Positions 30,690-38,985 of a DNA stretch of 64,000 nt are shown here, piece by piece. A program made the translations under genes and the position numbers. Positions within the stretch are counted from its first letter, which is position 1, and each line of letters starts with the position of its first letter. This stretch comes from Flavobacterium sp. ZT3R18 (lineage in GTDB: Bacteria; Bacteroidota; Bacteroidia; Flavobacteriales; Flavobacteriaceae). The notes below the pieces were generated by a model, which saw only the letters and a program-made list of their open reading frames with translations, was not told the origin of the DNA and ran no database searches. Where the stretch lies: assembly GCF_007097385.1 (NCBI RefSeq), contig NZ_VJZS01000025.1:1-64000 (forward strand). The letters are read 5' to 3'.

Positions 30690-31436
30690 ATGCTACATCT
30701 TAAGAAAGAAGTTATGTACTCAAATCAAAAAACACAGATATTTTTATTGCATTTTGCAGGAGGAAGTTGTTACTCTTTTGATTTTCTAAGGCATGATATT
30801 CAAAATAATTTTGAATATCATGCCTTAGAACTTCCTGGAAGAGGAAAACGAAATCTCGAAAGACACCTTTTTAAAAAGACAGATGCTGTTCTGGATTACG
30901 TTTTCCAAATTAAAAAATTAAGAAATAATGACCGACCTTATATCATCTTCGGTCATAGTATGGGGGCGACATTAGGACTGTCGGTTGCGAAAAAAATGGA
31001 AGAGCATTCAGATCCGCCAAGCCTGTTAATTGTTTCCGGTAATCCGGGGCCGGGCGCTTCCTATAACGACAAAGTAAGACACACCTTAAGCGATCCTGAA
31101 TTTAAAAAAGAATTGAGATCTTTAGGAGGTGTGCCCGAAGAAGTCCTCGAAGACCAGGACCTATATAATTATTTCAGTCCCATCATGAGAGCCGATTTTG
31201 AAATCTTAGAAAAAAACAAATTTTCTGAAGTAGGTCTTGTAATTGAAACTCCAATTTTTGCCGTAATGGGAGATCAGGAAGAAACTGTCGTAGACATTGA
31301 AAACTGGAAACTATATACCAGCGGAAAATTTGACTATCAGATATTGCCTGGAAATCATTTCTTTATTCACAGTCAGGTAAAAACATTAGCAAAAATTATC
31401 AACGAATGCGCTGCCTATTCATTAGTCAGCATGTAG
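30690..31436 (+). CDS. type II thioesterase
   Basis: A 248-residue alpha/beta hydrolase of the external thioesterase family found with NRPS/PKS systems, which clears misprimed carrier domains. It shows the opening LLHFAGGSCYSF, nucleophile Ser90 in GHSMG and catalytic His223 in PGNHFF. It starts 11 bp after the receptor gene; an alternative start is the Met at 30714, closer to the family's usual N-terminus. As the last NRPS has no thioesterase domain, this protein might also take part in release, though type II enzymes usually do not. A perfect inverted repeat lies inside the gene at 30784-30830. Confidence 0.93.
   Translation: MLHLKKEVMYSNQKTQIFLLHFAGGSCYSFDFLRHDIQNNFEYHALELPGRGKRNLERHLFKKTDAVLDYVFQIKKLRNNDRPYIIFGHSMGATLGLSVAKKMEEHSDPPSLLIVSGNPGPGASYNDKVRHTLSDPEFKKELRSLGGVPEEVLEDQDLYNYFSPIMRADFEILEKNKFSEVGLVIETPIFAVMGDQEETVVDIENWKLYTSGKFDYQILPGNHFFIHSQVKTLAKIINECAAYSLVSM
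30784..30830. repeat. perfect 22-bp inverted repeat inside the thioesterase gene
   Basis: The arms 30784-30805 and 30809-30830 are exact reverse complements, separated by the three bases TAA. The hairpin encodes part of the segment between the N-terminal strand and the PGRG motif. Such a long perfect palindrome within coding sequence is unusual. No T tract follows, so it is not a standard terminator. Confidence 0.9.
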
Positions 31437-31610
31437 CATAAGGTAGTAGCGATAAAATAGGTATGTACTTATAGTTTTTTTGTTAGAAAATACAAGGGTC
31501 TTATTATGCTTTCGCAAAAGCGATTACCCCACCGGAAACTAAATCAGGTAAATAGATACCCCTGCGTCGTGGGGCTGGGGACTATTTATAATTTTATTAA
31601 AAAATCAGAC

Positions 31611-33263
31611 ATGGAAAATAATATATCAAAAATTACCGACTCTAAACTTATTCCTACAAGACCCTTAATTGGATATTCTTTACTGGCCATAGTTTCAGGA
31701 TTGTCAGGGTTTGCATTTATAACAATTATTAATAAAATTATAAGCAATTCTATTACTTCTACCGAAACAGTATCGATGCAAAACTATCTATATCTATTTG
31801 TAGGAACTATTGTTATCTTTTTTATTTCACGCAGGTGGCTGGCAGGTGGTATTATTAAGTTATCTCAAAAAATATATTGGGACATTAGAAAAGACATAAT
31901 AAAGCTTATTCTTAAAGCACCTTACAGAAAGCTTCAGGAATATAAAGAAGAAGTTTTTGCCACATTAACAACAGATGTAAATAATATTACGAATGCATCA
32001 TTAATGATAATTACATTTTTTTCTTCGATTATTTTGATACTGGCCTGTTTAGTATATATGGCTTTTTTGTCTTTAAAGTTATTCGCGGTTAGTATTGTGG
32101 TCATAGCGCTGGGAGTAGTTATCTATGCAGTCAGATCTAAGACCAGTAACAGGCAAATAAAAGAAGTAAGAGAATTAGAAAAAACATTCATAGGAATTTT
32201 TAACAGCATTCTTAACGGAGCAAAAGAAATTAATATCAACGCCGATAAAGGAACTCAAATCTATGACCGGAAAGTAATGAAAGTGGCTACGACCGGAGGA
32301 GACAAATATGTAACGGCACTTTTAAAATACCTCAATAGTGAGATTATAAGCCAGTTATTATTCTATAGTCTCATTACCTTTATTCTGGTGTTTGCAGGAC
32401 CGGTATTTCAAACCCCAACGGCAATTAAAGTAAGTTTTATATTTGTTTTACTGTACCTGATGGGACCCATTGTAAGTGTAATGACAATCATTCCGGTGAT
32501 GACAAGGGCATTAGTATCTCTTAACAAAATGGAGAAACTTAAAAGTGATCTTACAGCACTTGAAAAGATGCAGGAGGTTGATAATAAAGGGCAGTACAAA
32601 GATTTTTCAGATTTAAAAATACGCAACTATGCCTTTTCTTTTGGCGAAAATCAATTTTCAGTAGGGCCAATTAATTTTGACATTAAAAGGAATGAGATTG
32701 TTTTTGTATATGGAGGTAACGGAGAAGGGAAAACCACATTTATTAACACCATTTTAAACCTCTACAATCTGGATAACGGAGAAGCTTATATAGACGGAGA
32801 ATTAGTTCCGCTAAAAGAACTGGAGAAAATAAAAAACCTTTTTGCTCCTGTTTTTAGTGACTTTTATTTGTTTGATGAGTTCTACGGAATAACAAATGTT
32901 GATTATGATAAAATAAATAAATATTTGAAATTGTTTGAGTTAGAGGGGAAAGTACACATAAAAGACGGGTATTTTTCAACAACCGACTTGTCTACAGGGC
33001 AGCGTAAACGAATCGCTTTAATCAATACACTTTTAGAAGACAGGCCTATTATTGTACTTGATGAGTGGGCTGCAGATCAGGATCCGCACTTCAGACATAA
33101 ATTTTACACCGAAATTATCGCTACACTAGTTCGGGATGAGGATAAAACAATCATTGCGATCACGCATGATGACAGATATTACAATACCGCAGATACTTTA
33201 CTCAAAATGGAGTATGGTAAATTAGAAAAAACAAACATTTCAGAGCTTGCCGAAATCTTTTAG
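31611..33263 (+). CDS. cyclic-peptide/siderophore exporter, ABC half-transporter (PvdE/SyrD-like)
   Basis: A half-transporter with about six N-terminal membrane segments and a C-terminal ATPase: Walker A GGNGEGKTTF, signature STGQRKR, Walker B IIVLDEWAADQDP and H-loop ITHDD. The DEWAADQDP run is characteristic of the PvdE/SyrD/YddA family, which moves peptide precursors across the inner membrane. The frame is open upstream to an ATG at 31506, but the extra 35 residues are basic and unlike a membrane start, so I choose the ATG at 31611 (MENNISKITD), giving 550 residues. The acylase gene downstream would act on the exported precursor. Confidence 0.93.
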   Translation: MENNISKITDSKLIPTRPLIGYSLLAIVSGLSGFAFITIINKIISNSITSTETVSMQNYLYLFVGTIVIFFISRRWLAGGIIKLSQKIYWDIRKDIIKLILKAPYRKLQEYKEEVFATLTTDVNNITNASLMIITFFSSIILILACLVYMAFLSLKLFAVSIVVIALGVVIYAVRSKTSNRQIKEVRELEKTFIGIFNSILNGAKEININADKGTQIYDRKVMKVATTGGDKYVTALLKYLNSEIISQLLFYSLITFILVFAGPVFQTPTAIKVSFIFVLLYLMGPIVSVMTIIPVMTRALVSLNKMEKLKSDLTALEKMQEVDNKGQYKDFSDLKIRNYAFSFGENQFSVGPINFDIKRNEIVFVYGGNGEGKTTFINTILNLYNLDNGEAYIDGELVPLKELEKIKNLFAPVFSDFYLFDEFYGITNVDYDKINKYLKLFELEGKVHIKDGYFSTTDLSTGQRKRIALINTLLEDRPIIVLDEWAADQDPHFRHKFYTEIIATLVRDEDKTIIAITHDDRYYNTADTLLKMEYGKLEKTNISELAEIF

Positions 33264-33298
33264 AACAGCTCAAAAACACTCTAATGCTTTCTTTTATT

Positions 33299-33345
33299 GG
33301 CCCTGCACAAGTTTCTTTTTACTCCCGGGTAAAAAGAGAGGGGCC
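33299..33345. other. GC-rich imperfect hairpin in the exporter-acylase spacer
   Basis: TCTTTTTAC (33314-33322) pairs with GTAAAAAGA (33329-33337) around TCCCGG, and outer GGCCC/GGGCC segments can extend it. It lies in a 168-bp spacer. There is no T tract on the plus side, so it may be an mRNA processing or stability element. Confidence 0.4.
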
Positions 33346-33431
33346 TCATGTGTTTTGTAAAATAGAGGAATTAGAACACAGACCCGCTTAAACCTATAAA
33401 TTCTATTATTTAAAGATATAATCTCAAAAAA

Positions 33432-35807
33432 ATGAAAAGAAATAAAACAATTAAAATAGTACTTTTTGTCCTATTATCTCTGGGCTGGATATTTATCACC
33501 ACTTTTAGACTGGGGCCATTTGGTTCTCTGGGCCAATTAACGACTTATAAAACAGGTTTGTTATCTGTTCCTTTACAAAGTGATGGAACACAAAAGATCC
33601 ATAGTGGTCAAAAATTAGATATCTATGTAGATAATGTTGGAATTCCACATATCTATAGTGCTACAAAAAATGCGGCAGCTTACGGTCTGGGGTATATGCA
33701 CGCAAAAGACAGGTATTTCCAGATGGAGATGATTTCAAGAATTGTACAGGGAAGATTGTCAGAGTTTTTATGGTCCGGAACCCTAAAATCGGATAAGTTC
33801 TGGAAGCCGTATGAGTTTGAGAAAAAATCGGAAGAGATACTGCAAACCTATAAAAAAGAAAACCCGGAATTTTATGCCTACTTGCAATCGTATTCCGACG
33901 GAGTAAATGCTTATTTAGAAAAAAATGAGAACACAGATCCCTTGTATAAAGCTTTAGGAACGGCACCAAGAAAATGGAAAACAGAGTATTCTTTGTTATT
34001 TACGTGGTACATGAGCTATACATTGACCTATTTTGATCATCATATCGATCAACAGGAAATTTTTGAAAAATTACCGGGACAGGAGATAACTTATTTTTAT
34101 CCTTTACAGCCGGAAGGAATAAATACTATTTTACCCTCTAATTCAATACCCTCCAGTGTAAATGTATCCCATTTAGGAGTACATTCTTCAGAGACAGCTT
34201 CATTAGAAACCGCTCAAAAAGAACCGTCATTATTTGATTTAGGAGCTAAATTAATGACAAATCATAAATTCTATCAGGGTATAGGAAGTAACAACTGGGT
34301 CGTAAACAACACTAAAACAAAGAGCAAAAAGAATATTCTGGCAAATGATCCTCACTTGTATCTGACACTTCCGGAAGCTTTTTATGAAGCTCACATTGTA
34401 ACAGGTGCTTTCAAAACCTATGGTTTTACAATACCTGGTGTTCCTGTAGTCGTAAGTGGTCATAATGATAAAATTTCATGGGGAATTACCAATGGAGAAT
34501 GGGATTTGGTTGACAGATACAAACTTCGGGTAAAAAATGACAGCCTGTACCTTTATGAAGGAAAATGGATTCCTTTTCAGGTTAAAAACTATACCATCAA
34601 AGTAAAAGGAAAACCGGATTATATAGAGAAGTACAGAAGCACAGTACAAGGTAAAGTTATAAAAGAGGAGAACGGTCAGTATTATGCACAGCATTGGTAT
34701 GTTGCAGAAAAAAGCAACTCCGTAAAAGCCATGTATGAAGTCATGAAAAGCCAAAATTGGAATGGCTTTTCAACAGCATTAAAAGACTATAGTTATCCCC
34801 CGCAAAACTTTGCCTACAGTGATGTAGAGAATAATATTGGAATTGTATGCGCGGGCGAATTGCCAGCAAGAAGTACTGACTATATAGGTCAGGTATTAGA
34901 CGGTACTAAAAAGTATATTCCGGCGAAGCCTTTAGATGCTTTTTGGTCTGCTTTTAATCCAGATAAAGGATTCTTGTTTTCGGCGAACCAGCAGCCTATT
35001 CAGAACAATGTTTACTTCGGTGCTCATGGTTCAAAAGACGATTACAGAGCAAAACGTATCTATTCTGTATTGGAAAAAAAGAAAGACTGGTCAGTCCCGG
35101 AAATTCAGAAAATGCAAAGTGATGTCATTGATATTTCTTTGAACGATTTTAAAACATTAGTAAATAACTATCCGGTAAAAGAGAAATATAATGGCATTGT
35201 AAAAGAACTAAAAAACTGGGATGGAAATATGAGCGGTGACGGAAATCAGGCATTGGTTTTCGAAATGTTGCGAAAAGTCTCCATAAAACAAGCAAAGCAA
35301 TTTGCAAAGACCAGACTACAGGTAAAACAAGAGCCTTCGTTACAGAACTTCTTAAAGTATTTAAATGATAAAAATTACGCCATTCCAGGTGGTGATAACA
35401 AGCAAAAAATCGTAGACGCCATTTTTGAAAAAACACTGGATACCTTAACGCAAAGTTATGGAGATCAATGGAAAAAAGTTACCTACAAAAACATGTCTAA
35501 ATTTAATATAAACAACATCCTGTTCATACCCGGACTGGGAGAGAAAATCGATAATATTGGGGGTAACATCAATACCATTAATATCAATACAGAAAAGTTT
35601 CATCCGGTCTTTCGCGCGGTATATGAAGTAAAAGATGGAAACATACAGGCACATACAATTCTGGCCGGAGGTCAGAGTGGTTTGATAAACTCAATACATT
35701 ATAAAGATCAAATTGAATTCTGGAGAAAAGGGCAGTACAAAAAAAGCCAATTTGTTAAGAATCCTGCTAAACTGGAAAAAATTATTAACACTATAAAATT
35801 TAACTAA
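33432..35807 (+). CDS. penicillin acylase family (S45) Ntn hydrolase, PvdQ-like role
   Basis: A 791-residue precursor with an N-terminal membrane/signal segment (LFVLLSLGWIFITTF), the family motif VDNVGIPHIYS, and the self-processing site before Ser286 in IGSNNWVV, followed by NDPHL. The order signal-alpha chain-spacer-beta chain starting with Ser is that of S45 amidases, and the length is usual. These enzymes hydrolyse amides in the periplasm; in pyoverdine synthesis PvdQ removes the fatty acyl group from the exported precursor. Here it follows a PvdE-like exporter by 168 bp, so I infer deacylation or prodrug activation of this cluster's product. Quorum-signal acylase or self-resistance roles are alternatives. 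Confidence 0.9.
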   Translation: MKRNKTIKIVLFVLLSLGWIFITTFRLGPFGSLGQLTTYKTGLLSVPLQSDGTQKIHSGQKLDIYVDNVGIPHIYSATKNAAAYGLGYMHAKDRYFQMEMISRIVQGRLSEFLWSGTLKSDKFWKPYEFEKKSEEILQTYKKENPEFYAYLQSYSDGVNAYLEKNENTDPLYKALGTAPRKWKTEYSLLFTWYMSYTLTYFDHHIDQQEIFEKLPGQEITYFYPLQPEGINTILPSNSIPSSVNVSHLGVHSSETASLETAQKEPSLFDLGAKLMTNHKFYQGIGSNNWVVNNTKTKSKKNILANDPHLYLTLPEAFYEAHIVTGAFKTYGFTIPGVPVVVSGHNDKISWGITNGEWDLVDRYKLRVKNDSLYLYEGKWIPFQVKNYTIKVKGKPDYIEKYRSTVQGKVIKEENGQYYAQHWYVAEKSNSVKAMYEVMKSQNWNGFSTALKDYSYPPQNFAYSDVENNIGIVCAGELPARSTDYIGQVLDGTKKYIPAKPLDAFWSAFNPDKGFLFSANQQPIQNNVYFGAHGSKDDYRAKRIYSVLEKKKDWSVPEIQKMQSDVIDISLNDFKTLVNNYPVKEKYNGIVKELKNWDGNMSGDGNQALVFEMLRKVSIKQAKQFAKTRLQVKQEPSLQNFLKYLNDKNYAIPGGDNKQKIVDAIFEKTLDTLTQSYGDQWKKVTYKNMSKFNINNILFIPGLGEKIDNIGGNINTININTEKFHPVFRAVYEVKDGNIQAHTILAGGQSGLINSIHYKDQIEFWRKGQYKKSQFVKNPAKLEKIINTIKFN

Positions 35808-36178
35808 TGAAAAACATACTAAATTACTTGCCTTATATAGTTGTCTTACTAGCACAATTTTTAATAAACAACTATACCATAATACTGCTAATTACAATTT
35901 TAACAGGCTTTATCGCTGCTTTTAAAATAGAACATAAAAGAGTTTTTTTAAAATGTTTTATAATTGGATTTGTAGTATTTACCATCGTATTTCTGATCTA
36001 CGAATCACGCGTAGCGTATGTCAAAGACCTTTTTGTTAATCTTGGGTTATCCGGTCTTTTCATATACGTACTTTTCCCATTGTTTAATGCTTTAAACACT
36101 GCAATTCTCTTCTTTTTTGGGTATAAAATTGGTACGCTGGTTTTAGAAAGAAAACTTGCAAGAGCCAGCCAAATATAG
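35807..36178 (+). CDS. small multi-pass membrane protein of unknown function
   Basis: A 123-residue protein with about four hydrophobic segments (including YIVVLLAQFLI, IILLITILTGFIAAF, FIIGFVVFTIVFLIY and a last one near FNALNTAILFFFGY) and a basic C-terminus. Its ATG overlaps the acylase stop codon (TAATG), so translation is probably coupled and the protein likely works with the acylase or exporter. I do not recognise a family. Confidence 0.8.
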   Translation: MKNILNYLPYIVVLLAQFLINNYTIILLITILTGFIAAFKIEHKRVFLKCFIIGFVVFTIVFLIYESRVAYVKDLFVNLGLSGLFIYVLFPLFNALNTAILFFFGYKIGTLVLERKLARASQI

Positions 36179-36213
36179 GCTCTCGAAGGAACTTGTAAAA
36201 TTTAGGCAGCCCA

Positions 36214-36260
36214 CCCGAATAGTTGCATGAAGAGAACCGCAACGTCGGGCAGTTTTTTAT
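36214..36260 (+). terminator. intrinsic terminator after the membrane protein gene
   Basis: CCCGA...GTTGC (36214-36226) pairs with GCAAC...TCGGG (36239-36249) with a small bulge, followed shortly by six T's (36253-36258). It lies 36 bp after the stop codon and probably ends the main biosynthetic operon. Confidence 0.75.
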
Positions 36261-36418
36261 TTATGATTACAATCCTATAGATGCTGGTCGTCTCTTTCTA
36301 AAAACGACGATCACATACAGGAGCGTGAGCTTTGAGAGCTGACAGGCTTTGCCCGGAGAGACGAAGCCATTCTCTTATTCTTTAAAAATACTATCGATAA
36401 CGTAAAAACGCTAAAAAG

Positions 36419-36577
36419 ATGAAAGATCGTAAGCCAAAATGCAACTGTGCTAAAAATGGAGTAGTGTGTGCACTTAAATTAAGTTTAATCAAACAAGGAG
36501 TGCCTGTATCTGACACTGCTGTAAAAAATAAGGCAGTTTGTCCTTTAAAGGCAGCGGTATTTAGTAATGCTTCTTAA
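36419..36577 (+). CDS. possible small cysteine-containing peptide (52 aa)
   Basis: An ATG-to-TAA frame of 52 codons beginning MKDRKPKCNCAKNGVVCALK and ending VFSNAS. It has four cysteines (CxC, then two single) and a lysine-rich start. It sits alone between the operon terminator and the phosphopantetheinyl transferase gene, preceded by about 120 bp with several short hairpins. The codons look ordinary for this genome. I recognise no family; it could be a real small protein, for example metal-binding, or a chance frame. Confidence 0.4.
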   Translation: MKDRKPKCNCAKNGVVCALKLSLIKQGVPVSDTAVKNKAVCPLKAAVFSNAS

Positions 36578-36891
36578 ATAGCGATAAAGGATTTCTGAAA
36601 AATGAAATTCAAAGTAAATAAATCAGCCATGACCTGTTTTTACAGGTTTAAGAAGAGCTTCATTTATTTATATCAGAACCGTAGATATTCCATGGGAATA
36701 TGAAACAGTCAAAAAAGTTTTGCCGGGACACTAAATAATCAATCATGGCATAATAAATAATACTGAGAACATTATTCAATAATACTAATGGTATCATTGA
36801 AATCAAAAAATATAAAAACATTGGTAAAGTTTAATGCAAAATATATGATGAAAAATCTCATTATAAATTTTTTATACACATTAACAGGATT
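36578..36891. other. non-coding stretch before the PPTase gene
   Basis: No convincing reading frame on either strand. It contains two small hairpins (GACCTG/CAGGTT near 36650; ATATTCC/GGAATAT near 36689) and is very AT-rich in its last 120 bp, which presumably holds the promoter of the next gene. Confidence 0.5.
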
Positions 36892-37590
36892 ATGCAAAAT
36901 TCGATACATAACTTAGCCTTTAGTGATTTTAAATCTGTTCCTAAAATAGATTTAAAAGAAGATGAATATCATTTATTTCAGTATTCAAGTGATAGTGATC
37001 TCGATCAGGGTATTTTAAAATACTACCTGGAATTTTTGCCTCAAAAATTTAAGCAGGAAGTGCTTAAATACAGAAGGTGGGATGACAGATACAATTGTTT
37101 GTTTGGAAAATTAATGGTATGCATGGGATCTTATATGTTGGGAAACAATTCATTTGAATTTGAGAAAATGGTTAAGGACAATTATGGGAAGCCATACCTG
37201 CTTGGCAGCAACTTTAATTTTAATATTTCCCATAGTGGTAATACTGTTGTATGTGTTTTTAGCAAACAGGAAATTGGTGTTGACATTGAAGAGATCATTG
37301 AGATAGATTATTCTTTGTTTGAAAATGTTTTCTCCTCCCAGGAATTTGCAGAAATCAATCGCGACGGACTAGATAAATTTTACGAATTCTGGACTAAGAA
37401 AGAATCTGTCATCAAAGCGATAGGGAAAGGAATGTCGATTCCGCTTACAGAGATCGAAATCAATAAAGGGTACACAACTTATGGTGATGATACCTGGTAC
37501 ACAAAGAGTTTTAAAATAGATAACAAGTACTGCTCGATTACCACAAAGTGCGATCAGATACAAGCCCGGGAAACGCAGATCCTATTTTAG
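36892..37590 (+). CDS. Sfp-type 4'-phosphopantetheinyl transferase
   Basis: A 232-residue protein with the Sfp-family motifs GVDIEEI (Mg-binding Asp131 and Glu133) and FWTKKESVIKAIGKG (Glu171, Lys175), plus FNISHSG. It transfers phosphopantetheine from CoA onto carrier-domain serines. In this cluster it would activate the T domains and the ACP. It has its own upstream non-coding region, so it may be transcribed separately from the main operon. Confidence 0.93.
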   Translation: MQNSIHNLAFSDFKSVPKIDLKEDEYHLFQYSSDSDLDQGILKYYLEFLPQKFKQEVLKYRRWDDRYNCLFGKLMVCMGSYMLGNNSFEFEKMVKDNYGKPYLLGSNFNFNISHSGNTVVCVFSKQEIGVDIEEIIEIDYSLFENVFSSQEFAEINRDGLDKFYEFWTKKESVIKAIGKGMSIPLTEIEINKGYTTYGDDTWYTKSFKIDNKYCSITTKCDQIQARETQILF

Positions 37591-37723
37591 CAGTTTACAA
37601 ACAGAAATCACCTTCTGCGGACTTTGAAAACAGCTGATTGTATGCACCGCAGAAGGCCTTACCGGATTGAACAATTCCTACAACAAGAGAATAACTAAAA
37701 ATAAAAACCGAACAAATTAAATT

Positions 37724-38971
37724 ATGGAAAAATTATTACTTGAACTTGAAAATGAGACGATTTTAAAAGATTTATACGATATAGAAGAATGTCCGCCATT
37801 GGGGCACACCCCTGCTTTAATGTATGCTTATGTCATACGACCGGAAAATCATGGAGCTCCGGATAAGGCGTTTCAGCAGGAAATTATTGCAACCCCTAAA
37901 CTGGGATTTAATGAAGTATTGGTTAAAGTGATGGCTGCAGGAGTAAATTACAATGGTCTTTGGGCCGGACTAGGAGAACCGGCTTCGCCTACTGCATTTC
38001 ATGGCAAAGATTTCCACATAGCAGGAAGTGATGCGTCCGGTATAATATGGGAGGTCGGGGAAGGATTAAAAAATAATCCGGAATTTAAGTTTAAAATTGG
38101 TGATGAGGTCATTGTCCACTGTGGTCAAACCTGTGGAATATGCCAGGAGTGCAACGGTGGTAACCCTATGCTTTGTGAATCACAAAAAATATGGGGATAT
38201 GAAACTCCGTACGGTTCCTTTGCCCAGTATACGAAAGTTCGCGCACAACAGCTACTTCAAAAGCCAAAACATTTAACATGGGCAGAGGCAGGAGGATATA
38301 TGTTAACCTATGCTACAGTCTGGAGAATGCTTTACGGATTTGTCCCTAACGATTTAAAGCCCGGAACCAATGTATTGGTATGGGGAGGAAGCGGTGGTCT
38401 GGGAGCGACCGCTATTCAGTTAATTAAATTGGCAGGCGGAAATGCCGTTGCTGTTACTTCGAGTGATGAGCGGGGAGAAAAATGTCTGGAACTTGGTGCA
38501 ATTGGTTATATTAACAGAAAAAAGTTCAATTGCTGGGGGGCTTTGCCGGATATTAGCAATAAAGAAGGATACAAAGAATATCTCAAAGAAGTTAGAAAAT
38601 TTGGAAGCGCAATTTGGGACATATTAGGTAAAAAAGTCAATCCTGATATTGTTCTTGACCATATTGGATCTCAGACTTTTCCTGTAAGCACTTATGTGGT
38701 CAAATCAGGTGGTATGGTTGTTTTCTGCGGTGCGACATCAGGATTTAATATGTCATTTGATGCTTCATTTGTCTGGATGCGGCAAAAAAGAATTCAGGGA
38801 TCTCATTTTTCATCATTATCAGAATTGTATCAGGCCAACCAACTTGTTTTGCAGAAAAAGTTTCATCCCGTTATATCTCAGGAATTTATTTGGGATGAAT
38901 TACCCCTGGCACATCAGAAAATGTTGGATAATAGTATTGAATATGGAAATGTTGTCATCAATTTAGCTTAA
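37724..38971 (+). CDS. ccr: crotonyl-CoA carboxylase/reductase family enzyme
   Basis: A 415-residue zinc-type MDR dehydrogenase/reductase. Diagnostic stretches of the crotonyl-CoA carboxylase/reductase family are AGVNYNGLWAGLGEP, FHIAGSDASG, CNGGNPMLCESQKIWGYET, VLVWGGSGGLGATAIQLIKL and INRKKFNCWGALP. The family makes ethylmalonyl-CoA, or longer 2-alkylmalonyl-CoAs, by reductive carboxylation of enoyl-CoA with NADPH and CO2. The length is near usual. Next to a PKS module with an unusual AT motif, it most likely supplies a branched extender unit. Simple crotonyl-CoA reduction, or assimilation of C2 units, is less likely in this setting. Confidence 0.88.
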   Translation: MEKLLLELENETILKDLYDIEECPPLGHTPALMYAYVIRPENHGAPDKAFQQEIIATPKLGFNEVLVKVMAAGVNYNGLWAGLGEPASPTAFHGKDFHIAGSDASGIIWEVGEGLKNNPEFKFKIGDEVIVHCGQTCGICQECNGGNPMLCESQKIWGYETPYGSFAQYTKVRAQQLLQKPKHLTWAEAGGYMLTYATVWRMLYGFVPNDLKPGTNVLVWGGSGGLGATAIQLIKLAGGNAVAVTSSDERGEKCLELGAIGYINRKKFNCWGALPDISNKEGYKEYLKEVRKFGSAIWDILGKKVNPDIVLDHIGSQTFPVSTYVVKSGGMVVFCGATSGFNMSFDASFVWMRQKRIQGSHFSSLSELYQANQLVLQKKFHPVISQEFIWDELPLAHQKMLDNSIEYGNVVINLA

Positions 38972-38985
38972 TAATAAAAAATAAT

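Noticed and set aside
31506-31610. N-terminal extension of the ABC exporter to an upstream ATG
   Set aside because: The extra 35 residues are basic and unlike the family, and the ATG at 31611 gives a normal start.
36290-36418. Known riboswitch (SAM, cobalamin or similar)
   Set aside because: Several stems are visible, but I could not match any known riboswitch core.
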